DNA from: HGM10836 sp964430375
Lineage (GTDB): Bacteria > Bacillota_I > Bacilli_A > RF39 > UBA660
DNA: 17,847 nucleotides
Direction of reading: 5' to 3'
Assembly (NCBI GenBank): GCA_964430375.1
Contig: CAYSEZ010000012.1
Location: 1-17,847 of the forward strand
Made by a program: the position numbers and the translations under genes
Notes under the pieces: generated by a model
The model's input: the letters and a program-made list of their open reading frames with translations, nothing else
Told to the model about the DNA's origin: nothing
The model's database searches: none
In this document: in pieces, positions 1 to 7,625 of the stretch
How positions within the stretch are numbered: the stretch's first letter is position 1
How the letters are laid out: each line of letters starts with the position of its first letter

Positions 1-90
1 ATCACTCTTTTCTTATATTTATCATAACATATTTTTATAGATTTAAGTATATTTTTAACTGGTTTTACGTTTTTAATAGTAAAGTTATAC

Positions 91-120
91 AAAAAAAATC
101 TCTCTATGTTAGAAAGATTT
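91..120 (-). terminator. Rho-independent terminator of the polyol-nucleotide operon
   Basis: Arms at 96-105 and 111-120 pair at 9 of 10 positions around a 5-base loop. On the minus strand the hairpin is followed by a run of T (A91-98 on the plus strand). It lies just past the gatD-like stop codon at 129-131, which is where the minus-strand operon should end. Bases 1-90 show no gene I can support. Confidence 0.6.
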
Positions 121-128
121 CTTAATAC

Positions 129-1172
129 TTATTTTATTTCTATAATTGTTCTTCCTGAAACTAGTTTGTTGTTATACTCATCAAAAGCTTTATCAATATC
201 ATTGCAATCATATACTTTATTAATCATTTCATTTTCTAGTTTTAATTTTCCTTCTTCAAATGCTTTTTTTGTCATTGTCCATTCATCTCCAGGGAAAGGA
301 GCAGAGTAGGACATCCAAGATCCTGTTAAAATAAACTCTTTTCTATTTAATTTTTCCCACATTTTTGGAGTAAATGTTATATCACTAGTTGGAGTTCCTA
401 TTATAGTTACAGTTCCTTTATTAGTTATATATTCAAAACATTGATTTATTGTACTATTAGCACCAACTGCATCAAATACATAATCAAATCCACGATTATT
501 TGTTATTTCATTTACTTTTTCTTTATAATCATCTTTTAAAGTATTAAATACAAAGTCTGCTCCTAGTTTTAGAGCAAGTTCTTTTCCGGGTTCATCAATA
601 ACAAATACTACAATATTTTTTGCACCTAGATATTTTAACCATTGTAATGTGAAGGCACCAATTGTACCACATCCAATAACTAAAACATTTTCTTTTACTT
701 TGTAATTAGCACATTTAATACCATGTATTGCAACAGTAGCAGGCTCAAACATTGCACCTTCTTTAAAATCTAGTTTTTTATCTATTTTTATAACATTTTC
801 TTTTGGAACTACTACATATTCTGCAAAACCACCTTGAACTCTTGATCCTATAAAACTATAATTTTTACATAGTGAATAATTTCCATTTTTACAGTCTATA
901 CATTCATAACAAGGTACTAATGGTATTACTGCAACGTGATTGCCTGTTTCTATATCTTTAACATTTTCTCCTATTTCTGTTACTACACCTGAAAATTCAT
1001 GGCCTAAAACAATAGGAAAGTAGTGGGCTGTACCTTTATTAACTCTTGGAATATCAGAACCACAGATACCACACATTTTAACATTAATTTTAACGTGATT
1101 TTCTTTTATTTTTGGTTCTTCCATTTCTTCCCATCTTATATCATTTTGTTTATATAATATTCCTGCTTTCAT
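129..1172 (-). CDS. gatD: GatD-like zinc-dependent polyol-phosphate dehydrogenase (galactitol-1-phosphate 5-dehydrogenase family)
   Basis: A medium-chain zinc dehydrogenase of 347 aa, the usual length. Catalytic zinc ligands are visible as C37 (in CGICGSD), H58-E59 (GHEF) and probably E143. The four structural-zinc cysteines are C88, C91, C94 and C102. The dinucleotide motif GCGTIG is at 167-172, and D193 after the second Rossmann strand suggests NAD(H) rather than NADP(H). The stretch around 284-298 (GSWMSYSAP, GDEW) closely resembles E. coli GatD as I remember it, which interconverts galactitol-1-phosphate and tagatose-6-phosphate. A ribitol-phosphate (TarJ-type) or sorbitol-type substrate is less likely but possible. 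It is the last gene of a minus-strand operon, 8 bases after the GatZ-like gene, with an AGGAGG site at that junction. No PTS or catalytic aldolase gene is nearby, so I infer it works in the reductive direction and supplies a polyol phosphate to the cytidylyltransferase at 2522-3223. Confidence 0.85.
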   Translation of the reverse strand: MKAGILYKQNDIRWEEMEEPKIKENHVKINVKMCGICGSDIPRVNKGTAHYFPIVLGHEFSGVVTEIGENVKDIETGNHVAVIPLVPCYECIDCKNGNYSLCKNYSFIGSRVQGGFAEYVVVPKENVIKIDKKLDFKEGAMFEPATVAIHGIKCANYKVKENVLVIGCGTIGAFTLQWLKYLGAKNIVVFVIDEPGKELALKLGADFVFNTLKDDYKEKVNEITNNRGFDYVFDAVGANSTINQCFEYITNKGTVTIIGTPTSDITFTPKMWEKLNRKEFILTGSWMSYSAPFPGDEWTMTKKAFEEGKLKLENEMINKVYDCNDIDKAFDEYNNKLVSGRTIIEIK

Positions 1173-1180
1173 AAATCCTC

Positions 1181-2512
1181 CTATTTCAAGAAAATGCTAC
1201 TAATCATATAGTTATGTTTTACTGCATAATTATAATCTTCTACTACTGATACAACGTTTGCTTTTGTAAGTTCTTCAGGAGTAGGTTTAATTATACCATC
1301 ACGAACTTTAACATATTGATTAGGCATATATTGATGTAACATATTTAATGGTATTTTTGTTTCATTTAAGTTTTTAAATAATTTATTAATTGCATCTTCA
1401 ACTCTTTTATCACTAAAGTAATAACGGCATCTATCTGAGAAACTATATTTTCTAGATAAGTGTAATTCTAACTCATTACCATGATAATATTTATTCCAGT
1501 TTTTAGGATTTTCTGTCATTACGTTTTCTAGAACATCTATAAAATTAGAACGTTTATCTTTATCTAAAATAAGTTCATTTTCAATCATACTAAGAGCAAA
1601 AATTGCTTCTCTTACTGCAAGTGTTAAAGCAGGTCCTACTTTTATAATTGCAATTCCGTCTTGAACCATTTCTCTTAATTTTTCAGGTGATTGGTAATCA
1701 GTAGAATGACCTTCAAATACCATATCTGGATATTCTTTTAATTTTTGACATAATTTATGAGCTTTTAATCTATCATAAGTTGCTATTTCACTATCTCCAA
1801 ATTCAACACCTGGTTGGACAACTACTGCGATTACATATTTCCATAGATGATCTAATCCTCTTTTTTTAAATTCTTTTCTATATGTAATTAAAGTTTGTTC
1901 AAAATCACTTGGAGTAGTTATTTTTAATTCTTCAGTATCATTTTGTGCCCCTCCTGGAATAGGCACTTCACTACCGATTACAAATACTGGATGTACTGCA
2001 TTTTCATCTTTTTTTAGTAATTCTTGATATGCTTCTTCTGCAACTTCTAAAAGTTCTGCTCCACGACGTGCAATAACTTCATCTGCAAGTCTTATTGTTC
2101 TATCATCATCTAAAACACGCATACTTGTATCTAAATGAATTTTTATATATCCTGCTAGAACACATTCTCTTACTAATTCTTTAGCATTTTCCATAGCTTC
2201 TTTTTCGTTTAAATCTTGCCATGGTTGAGGCCCTAAGTGATCTCCTCCTAAAATTATTTTTTCTTTGTCAAAGTTAATTTTGTCTGCGATTTTGTAGACA
2301 TATTCTTTGAATTCAACTGGTTTCATATTAATATAACCACCAAATTGATTAACTTGATTACTTGTTGCCTCAATTACAACAAAGTCATCAAATCTTTTTG
2401 CTTGATCAAGCACTGCTTCAATTACTATTCTGTTTGCACTACAGAATGATGGTACTCCAGAGTGAATACCGTTTCTTCTTTTTTCAATCATTTTTAATAA
2501 AGGGTTTTCCAT
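1181..2512 (-). CDS. gatZ: GatZ/KbaZ-family protein (tagatose-bisphosphate aldolase subunit family; possible fructose-6-phosphate 4-epimerase)
   Basis: A 443 aa member of the GatZ/KbaZ TIM-barrel family; E. coli members are about 420-426 aa. Family signatures are clear: PSFCSAN near 21-27, EATSNQVNQFGGY at 48-60, GGDHLGPQPW at 89-98, FEGHSTDYQSP in the middle and KVGPALTLAVREA later. In galactitol and N-acetylgalactosamine breakdown, GatZ/KbaZ is the non-catalytic partner of the GatY/KbaY aldolase. No GatY/KbaY, tagatose-6-phosphate kinase or PTS gene is in this window. Some stand-alone family members are known as fructose-6-phosphate (tagatose-6-phosphate) 4-epimerases, and next to a GatD-like dehydrogenase that role fits better: it would make tagatose-6-phosphate from fructose-6-phosphate. 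This is inference, because the reaction cannot be read from the motifs alone. The start has AGGAGG at 2517-2522, overlapping the stop of the upstream gene, so translation is probably coupled. Confidence 0.85.
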   Translation of the reverse strand: MENPLLKMIEKRRNGIHSGVPSFCSANRIVIEAVLDQAKRFDDFVVIEATSNQVNQFGGYINMKPVEFKEYVYKIADKINFDKEKIILGGDHLGPQPWQDLNEKEAMENAKELVRECVLAGYIKIHLDTSMRVLDDDRTIRLADEVIARRGAELLEVAEEAYQELLKKDENAVHPVFVIGSEVPIPGGAQNDTEELKITTPSDFEQTLITYRKEFKKRGLDHLWKYVIAVVVQPGVEFGDSEIATYDRLKAHKLCQKLKEYPDMVFEGHSTDYQSPEKLREMVQDGIAIIKVGPALTLAVREAIFALSMIENELILDKDKRSNFIDVLENVMTENPKNWNKYYHGNELELHLSRKYSFSDRCRYYFSDKRVEDAINKLFKNLNETKIPLNMLHQYMPNQYVKVRDGIIKPTPEELTKANVVSVVEDYNYAVKHNYMISSIFLK

Positions 2513-2521
2513 AATTACCTC

Positions 2522-3223
2522 CTATTTTATAACCTTTAAAAAATTATCATAATCAGCCTTATAAGTTATTTTTAAATTAACTTGATTAGTTTGTACTGCA
2601 ATCATTTTTAAATTATTTTTAAGTGCTATTGCACCAGCAGAAGTCATTTGTTTTAATTCTTCATCACTTGCATTTTTAAAAATATCATAAATGATTTTAA
2701 ATTTAAATGCTTCAGGAGATGCACCTGCAATAATTTCTTCTCTAGGTATTACTTCTTTTATAATGTGCGAACCCTTATCCATTTTATATGTAGTATCATA
2801 TTGGAATTCTGCCAAAGTTACTGCCTCATATTTTTCTAAGTTTTCAATAACTTTAATGCATCCTTCTTTATCTACAATTGGATGAGTTGCATCGTATATC
2901 AATATATTATCATTATAATTAGCACTTTTATATTCTTCTAATCCTTTTAAAATATCTTTTGATCTGCCATTACCACCACTTATTATTTTATATATTTTAT
3001 TTATACCATATTCTTTAACCCATTTTTTTGTTTCATCTATATATTTTGGGTTTGTAATAAGTGTTATATCATCTATTTCATTTATTTCGTTTAGTTGTTT
3101 TAATATATAAATAAATATTGGTTCATCTTTCACTAATACAAATTGTTTTGGTACGTCGTTTCCAAATCTTGTACCATTTCCTGCCATCATTAGTAAAAGA
3201 TGTGTTTTTGCACTTTGCTTCAT
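2522..3223 (-). CDS. IspD/TarI-family cytidylyltransferase (CTP:polyol-phosphate)
   Basis: A 233 aa nucleotidyltransferase with the full IspD/TarI motif set. The N-terminal nucleotide loop is AGNGTRFGNDVPKQF (14-28). GGNGRSKDI (83-91) and YDATHP (110-115) take the place of the HDA-RP motif. DTTYK is near 143-147, ASPEAF (168-173) replaces TPQ-F, and NLKITYKADY (216-225) is the closing metal and substrate motif. The family makes CDP-alcohols from CTP, either CDP-methylerythritol (IspD) or CDP-ribitol (TarI). A paired polyol-phosphate dehydrogenase is typical of TarI-type enzymes making teichoic-acid or capsule precursors, and this operon has one. As the dehydrogenase is GatD-like, I infer galactitol-1-phosphate as substrate; ribitol-5-phosphate and methylerythritol-phosphate are the alternatives. 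It is the first gene of the operon. AAGGAGGT lies 6 bases before the ATG and a good promoter sits upstream. Confidence 0.85.
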   Translation of the reverse strand: MKQSAKTHLLLMMAGNGTRFGNDVPKQFVLVKDEPIFIYILKQLNEINEIDDITLITNPKYIDETKKWVKEYGINKIYKIISGGNGRSKDILKGLEEYKSANYNDNILIYDATHPIVDKEGCIKVIENLEKYEAVTLAEFQYDTTYKMDKGSHIIKEVIPREEIIAGASPEAFKFKIIYDIFKNASDEELKQMTSAGAIALKNNLKMIAVQTNQVNLKITYKADYDNFLKVIK

Positions 3224-3244
3224 ATTTTACCTCCTTATAGCTTG

Positions 3245-3273
3245 ATTTTATCACAAAAAAATAATACTTTCAA
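3245..3273 (-). promoter_or_regulatory. Sigma-A-type promoter for the minus-strand cytidylyltransferase-gatZ-gatD operon
   Basis: On the minus strand, TTGAAA (3268-3273) and TAAAAT (3245-3250) are separated by exactly 17 bases. They lie about 20 bases upstream of the ribosome binding site of the first gene. The promoter faces away from the one at 3341-3369, so the importer operon and this operon are divergent. Confidence 0.6.
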
Positions 3274-3340
3274 TAATTATAAAGATTGTTTTTATAAAAA
3301 GAAATATATAATTAAATATATAGAAAAAGATGAAAATTTA

Positions 3341-3369
3341 TTTACAAGTTCATTTTTTACTGATACAAT
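3341..3369 (+). promoter_or_regulatory. Sigma-A-type promoter with extended -10 for the importer operon
   Basis: TTTACA (3341-3346), a 17-base spacer and TACAAT (3364-3369). TG at 3361-3362 gives an extended -10. It lies 30 bases before the lipoprotein start at 3400. The intergenic stretch 3224-3399 otherwise holds only AT-rich sequence, and I see no riboswitch. Confidence 0.6.
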
Positions 3370-3399
3370 TATATTATTGAACGAATGGGAGGAATGTAT

Positions 3400-4365
3400 A
3401 TGAAAAAAGTGTTCATTTTAATAATGGTGTTGTTAATTTTTATAACAGGATGTACATCTAAAAAAGAAAAGGTTATAATTTACAGTAGTAACGAAGAAGT
3501 AGTAGATCAAATGCTAAAAGAAAAATTTAAAGAAAAATTTAAAGATATTGATGTAGTTATTCAATACTATTCTACTGGTAATAATGCTGCTAAAATAAAA
3601 AGTGAAGGAGAAGATACTGAAGCAGATATAGTTATTGGACTTGAAACGGCTCAATTACAAGGTTTAACTGATAATTTTGAAACATTAGATTATATTAATA
3701 AAGATGTTTATAATGAAGGTATAAATCCAGAAAGTAATAAGTATGTTATTGATATTCAGTATTCTGCATCTATTATTGTGGATAAAGATTATTTTGAAGA
3801 AAATAATTTAGAGATGCCAACTTCTTATGAAGATTTATTAAATTCAAAGTATAAAGATTTAATTGCCATTCCAAATCCTAAAACATCAGGTACAGGTTAT
3901 ATGTTTTATCTTAATGCCATTAATGTAATGGGAGAAAAAGAAGCGTTAAAATATTTTGAAAAATTAAATAAAAATGTTTTTAAATATACTGAATCAGGAT
4001 CAGGCCCGCTTTCTTTATTAAAACAAGGAGAAGCACATATTGCAGTAGGACTTACTTATCAAGCAGTTATGGAAAATGAAAAGGGTGCAAATTATGAAAT
4101 TATTGAGCTTGATACTGGTGCTTTATATAATTCTTGTGGGGCTTCTATTATAAAGGGAAAAGCAACTGATAATGTAAAAAAAGTTTTTCAGTATTATGTT
4201 AGTGATTTAATAAAAGAAATGACTGAGAATTATTATCCATCTGATATTTTAAAAGATACTGAAATTAAATTAAATAATTTTCCAAAAACAAAAAAACTTG
4301 CTGATATGACTGGTATTTATGATAATTCTGTTAAAGAAAAATATTTAAAACTTTGGGAGTATTAA
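3400..4365 (+). CDS. ABC-importer substrate-binding lipoprotein (AfuA/FbpA/PhnS-like fold)
   Basis: A 321 aa type II periplasmic-binding protein, anchored as a lipoprotein: a charged start (MKK), a hydrophobic core and a lipobox ending ITGC with C18. The mature protein opens with VIIYSSNEE, typical of the iron/AfuA/aminoethylphosphonate branch. SGTGY at 163-167 resembles the anion-binding loop of that branch. The tyrosine pair that binds ferric iron in FbpA is not seen where I would place it (GLTYQA at 217-222), so an organic phosphonate or phosphate ligand is preferred to iron. Its operon with an LicC-like cytidylyltransferase points to 2-aminoethylphosphonate or a similar headgroup, by inference. 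The ATG at 3400 is chosen over in-frame ATGs at 3385 and 3394 because GGGAGGA (3387-3393) is correctly spaced only for 3400, and because it gives a normal signal peptide. Confidence 0.85.
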   Translation: MKKVFILIMVLLIFITGCTSKKEKVIIYSSNEEVVDQMLKEKFKEKFKDIDVVIQYYSTGNNAAKIKSEGEDTEADIVIGLETAQLQGLTDNFETLDYINKDVYNEGINPESNKYVIDIQYSASIIVDKDYFEENNLEMPTSYEDLLNSKYKDLIAIPNPKTSGTGYMFYLNAINVMGEKEALKYFEKLNKNVFKYTESGSGPLSLLKQGEAHIAVGLTYQAVMENEKGANYEIIELDTGALYNSCGASIIKGKATDNVKKVFQYYVSDLIKEMTENYYPSDILKDTEIKLNNFPKTKKLADMTGIYDNSVKEKYLKLWEY

Positions 4366-4374
4366 TGATGTATT

Positions 4375-5154
4375 ATGAAAGAAAAAATTCTTGAAATAGA
4401 AAATTTAAAGAAATCATTTAATAATGAAGAAATATTAAAAAATATTAGTTTTGATGTTTATAAAGGAGAATTTTTATCACTTTTAGGTCCTTCTGGATGT
4501 GGTAAAACTACTTTACTTAGAATATTAATAGGAATTGAAAAACATGATGGAGGACACATTAAAAAAGATGGTAAAATAATTGATAATGTATCTCCAAGTA
4601 AAAGAAAAATAGGAATTGTTTTTCAAAATTATGCTTTATTTCCTAATATGACGGCTTTAGAAAATATAGAATATGTTTTAAGAGTTAATAAACATTCTAA
4701 AAAAGAAGCTGAAGAACTTGCTTTAAATATATTAAAAAAAGTAGGTCTTATAAATGAAAAAGATAAAAAACCTTGTGAGTTATCTGGTGGTCAAATGCAA
4801 AGAGTAGCAATTGCTAGAACGCTTGCACTAGATTCTGAAATAATTTTATTTGATGAGCCTTTATCTGCTTTAGATGCAGAAAATAGGTTAACATTAAAAA
4901 AAGAATTTAAAGAAATACAAAAGAAGTTTGGTGTTACTATGATATATGTAACTCATGATCAAGAAGAAGCATTTTCTTTATCTGATAGGGTAATGGTATT
5001 AAAAAAAGGAGAAATTGTCCAACTTGATACACCATATAATATATATAATTATCCTAAAGATAAGTATGTAAAATCATTTATAGTAGATCATCTAAACGAA
5101 AGATTAGATTCTATTAAAATATGTATGGGGGAAACAGATGAAAAATCAAAATAA
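4375..5154 (+). CDS. ABC-importer ATPase (FbpC/PotA/PhnT type, short C-terminus)
   Basis: A 259 aa nucleotide-binding subunit with every catalytic motif. Walker A is GPSGCGKTT (38-46), the Q-loop is Q84, the signature LSGGQ is at 136-140, Walker B is ILFDE (157-161) and the switch histidine is H194. It belongs to the importer class that drives iron, polyamine and phosphonate uptake. FbpC, PotA and PhnT proteins are usually about 350 aa because of a C-terminal TOBE regulatory domain. Here the protein ends soon after the ATPase fold, so that domain is missing or vestigial. The gene follows the lipoprotein by 9 bases with only a weak ribosome site, and its last 17 bases overlap the permease gene. 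It should act at the inner face of the membrane with the lipoprotein at 3400-4365 and the permease at 5138-6727. Confidence 0.9.
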   Translation: MKEKILEIENLKKSFNNEEILKNISFDVYKGEFLSLLGPSGCGKTTLLRILIGIEKHDGGHIKKDGKIIDNVSPSKRKIGIVFQNYALFPNMTALENIEYVLRVNKHSKKEAEELALNILKKVGLINEKDKKPCELSGGQMQRVAIARTLALDSEIILFDEPLSALDAENRLTLKKEFKEIQKKFGVTMIYVTHDQEEAFSLSDRVMVLKKGEIVQLDTPYNIYNYPKDKYVKSFIVDHLNERLDSIKICMGETDEKSK

Positions 5155-6727
5155 AACATTTCAGATTACTACTAAGTTATTTTTAGGATTATTTTTTGTT
5201 TTTTCAATATTAGGTCCTATTATAAAATTATTTTCTAGTATTAAGTATAGTGAAATAAAACTTTTAATAAAAGAGGCACAATTTAAAGAAGCTTTATCTA
5301 ATTCTTTAATTATTACCTTAGTAGCCACTGTTATATCATTTATACTCGCATATCTTTTAGCATTTGCAGTTAACAGGAGTAATATAAAATTTAAAAAGTT
5401 TTTTATATTAGTGTTTACTTTACCTATCTTAATACCATCTATTTCACATGGAATAGGGTTAATTAATTTATTTGGTGCAAATGGTATAGTTACTAAATTA
5501 TTTAATTATAAATTTAATTTATTTGGTTTTAATGGTATATTACTAGGTTCTATTCTTTATTCATTTCCGGTTGCATTTTTAATGTTTTCTAATGCTTTTA
5601 AATATATGGATAGTACTTTATATGAACTTGGAGATGTAGTAGGAATGACTAAGTTTCAAAAGTTTAATAGAATTACTTTTCATTATATGAAGAAAACTAT
5701 GATATCAGCATTTTTTGCAATTTTTACAATGATTTTTACAGATTATGGTATTCCTTTAGCAATTGGAGGTAAATTTTTAACTCTTCCATATTACTTATAT
5801 AAAGAAGTAATTGGATTACTTAATTTTTCTAATGGCTCTATTATAGGTTTATTTTTATTAGTACCTGCGATTATATCATTTTTAATAGATACATTTGTTA
5901 AAGAAACTAATAATTTATCCTCAGTTACAAAAAAATATAAAGTACCTGATAATAAAGTAAGAGATATTTTTATGTATATTATTTCTATTATTGTAACATT
6001 ATTTTTATTTATTTTATTTGGTTCATTTATATATTTAGGGTTTGTAAAAAGTTTTCCATATGATATGTCATTTTCGCTTGATCATTTAGTATATATATTT
6101 AAAAACGATGCATTATCTAATATCATAAATTCATTAATTATATCAATAGTAGTTTCTATACTTGGAACTTTTATTGCATATATTGCTGCATATTTTGGTG
6201 CAAGAGAAAAAAGTATTAGTAGTAAATTAATTCATATTATATCTATTACTACTTTAGCAATACCTGGTATTGTACTTGGTTTATCTTATGTTTTCTTTTA
6301 TAAAGGAACATTTATATATAATACATTTATAATTTTAATTATAGTAAATATTATTCATTTTTTTGCTTCTCCTTATCTACTAGCATATAATACGTTATCA
6401 AAATTAAATGATAAATATGAAGAAGTGGGACTTACTTGTGGTATAAGTAAATTATCTATTATAAAAGATGTATTAATACCTAATAGTTATTCTACGATTA
6501 ATGAAATGTTAAATTATTTCTTTGTTAATTCAATGATTACTATATCTGCGATTACCTTTTTATATAATGTAAGCACTATGCCTGCATCGTTATTAATTAA
6601 TAAATATGATGGTTATTTAATGCTTGAAGAAGCAGCGCTTATTTCATTTTTAATTTTTGTGATTAATGTATTATTTAAAATATTAACTAGATTTATATTT
6701 AAAGGAGGTAAAAATAATGAAGTATAA
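5138..6727 (+). CDS. ABC-importer permease with two fused transmembrane halves (PhnU2/FbpB type)
   Basis: A 529 aa membrane protein with about 12 hydrophobic segments in two homologous halves. Each half carries an EAA-type loop that docks the ATPase: LYELGDVVGM with its following helix (about 161-181), and KYEEVGLTCGISKLS (about 426-440). Fusion of both permease halves in one chain of 500-560 aa is typical of the iron(III) FbpB/SfuB family and of the putative 2-aminoethylphosphonate PhnU2 family. Sequence alone does not decide between them, but the attached cytidylyltransferase favours a phosphonate or related compound. GGGGG about 9 bases before the ATG supports the start. The gene overlaps the ATPase gene by 17 bases and the next gene by 11, so the four genes are probably translated as a coupled unit. 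Confidence 0.88.
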   Translation: MKNQNKTFQITTKLFLGLFFVFSILGPIIKLFSSIKYSEIKLLIKEAQFKEALSNSLIITLVATVISFILAYLLAFAVNRSNIKFKKFFILVFTLPILIPSISHGIGLINLFGANGIVTKLFNYKFNLFGFNGILLGSILYSFPVAFLMFSNAFKYMDSTLYELGDVVGMTKFQKFNRITFHYMKKTMISAFFAIFTMIFTDYGIPLAIGGKFLTLPYYLYKEVIGLLNFSNGSIIGLFLLVPAIISFLIDTFVKETNNLSSVTKKYKVPDNKVRDIFMYIISIIVTLFLFILFGSFIYLGFVKSFPYDMSFSLDHLVYIFKNDALSNIINSLIISIVVSILGTFIAYIAAYFGAREKSISSKLIHIISITTLAIPGIVLGLSYVFFYKGTFIYNTFIILIIVNIIHFFASPYLLAYNTLSKLNDKYEEVGLTCGISKLSIIKDVLIPNSYSTINEMLNYFFVNSMITISAITFLYNVSTMPASLLINKYDGYLMLEEAALISFLIFVINVLFKILTRFIFKGGKNNEV

Positions 6728-7610
6728 TCAGTTTAGAGTTTTAGTATTTTTAGAAAAAAATAGTAGTGAAAAAATTTCACAAAGAAATATAAGTAAAAAT
6801 TTGGATATATCTTTAGGTTCTGTTAACAAAATAATTGAAGAGTTAAAAAGTAATAATTATATAGATGAAAATTTAAAATTAACAGAAGAAGGGTATAAAG
6901 TATTAGAGCCATATCGTGTAAAAAAAGCAATATTTTTTGCCGCAGGGTTTGGAAGTAGATTAAGACCTATAACTTTAAATACACCAAAGCCACTAGTTAG
7001 AGTACATAATACTAGAATAATAGAAACATTACTTGATGCATGCATTAAAGCAGAAATAGAAGATATAATAATAGTAAGAGGATATTTAAAAGAAGAGTTT
7101 GATATTTTATTAAAAAAATATCCTAATATTAGATTTATAAATAATGATTTTTATAGTGAGCAAAATAATATATCATCTGCTTATGTAGCAAAAGAAGAAC
7201 TTGATAATTGTTATATTTTGGAATCTGATTTATATTTAAGTAATAGTGATTTAATACAAAAATATGAATATAATACTAATTATTTAGGTAAATATGTAGA
7301 AAAAACAGATGATTGGTGTTTTCAAACTAAAAATAAAAAAATTTTAAAATATGATCGTGGTGGCGTTAATTGTTATCATATGTATGGCCTGTTACATTTA
7401 ACTTATGAAGATAGTATTAAATTAAAAGAGGATTTAGATTATTTTTATAATAATACACCTGGTGCTAAAGATTGTTTTTATGATGATGTTATGTTAAAGT
7501 TTTATAAAGACAAATATGATGTTTTTGTAAGAGAGTGTAAAGAAGGGGATATAATAGAAATAGACTCATTTAATGAGTTAAAAGAAATAGATAGTTCATA
7601 TAATATTTGA
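6717..7610 (+). CDS. Winged-helix / LicC-PntC-like cytidylyltransferase fusion
   Basis: A 297 aa two-domain protein. Residues 1-65 form a MarR-like winged helix (ISQRNISKNLDISLGSVNKI, then a wing ending TEEGYKVL). From about 69 there is an LicC-family nucleotidyltransferase. Its nucleotide loop is AAGFGSRLRPITLNTPKPL (75-93). GYLKEEFD (122-129), NNISSAY (150-156), ESDLYL (169-174) and EIDSFNEL (281-288) match the order of motifs in pneumococcal LicC, which makes CDP-choline from CTP and phosphocholine. Related PntC enzymes make CMP-2-aminoethylphosphonate. Overlap with an importer operon, and no choline-kinase gene in the window, make a phosphonate substrate attractive, but LicC activity is not excluded. 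The N-terminal domain may bind DNA and sense substrate or product, linking activation to expression. The ATG lies well spaced behind AGGAGGT (6703-6709), inside the end of the permease gene. Confidence 0.8.
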   Translation: MKYNQFRVLVFLEKNSSEKISQRNISKNLDISLGSVNKIIEELKSNNYIDENLKLTEEGYKVLEPYRVKKAIFFAAGFGSRLRPITLNTPKPLVRVHNTRIIETLLDACIKAEIEDIIIVRGYLKEEFDILLKKYPNIRFINNDFYSEQNNISSAYVAKEELDNCYILESDLYLSNSDLIQKYEYNTNYLGKYVEKTDDWCFQTKNKKILKYDRGGVNCYHMYGLLHLTYEDSIKLKEDLDYFYNNTPGAKDCFYDDVMLKFYKDKYDVFVRECKEGDIIEIDSFNELKEIDSSYNI

Positions 7611-7625
7611 TATTATCTTTTTTTT
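7600..7625 (+). terminator. Possible terminator after the cytidylyltransferase fusion
   Basis: A perfect 7-base-pair but all-AT hairpin (7600-7606 with 7610-7616, loop TTG) is followed by C and eight T. It overlaps the stop codon. The stem is weak, so it may only partly stop transcription before the tagG promoter. Confidence 0.35.

Noticed and set aside
106..309. A 67-codon plus-strand open frame across the end of the gatD-like gene
   Set aside because: It lies antisense to the conserved C-terminus of the dehydrogenase and resembles no protein; a shadow of AT-rich coding DNA.
129..2512. Galactitol or N-acetylgalactosamine catabolic operon
   Set aside because: No PTS components, kinase, deacetylase or GatY/KbaY aldolase are present, and a cytidylyltransferase heads the operon.
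3224..3399. Riboswitch ahead of the importer operon
   Set aside because: The promoter lies only 30 bases before the start codon, leaving no room for a structured leader.
3200..3403. An open frame spanning the divergent intergenic region
   Set aside because: It starts antisense to the cytidylyltransferase and runs through both predicted promoters; composition is not protein-like.
3400..6727. Plain ferric-iron uptake system
   Set aside because: Family similarity allows it, but the cytidylyltransferase co-transcribed with it and the lack of an obvious tyrosine pair make it second choice. It is not excluded.
6717..7610. Mycoplasma genetic code (UGA as tryptophan)
   Set aside because: UGA is used as the stop here and at 13490-13492, and tryptophans throughout are encoded by TGG.
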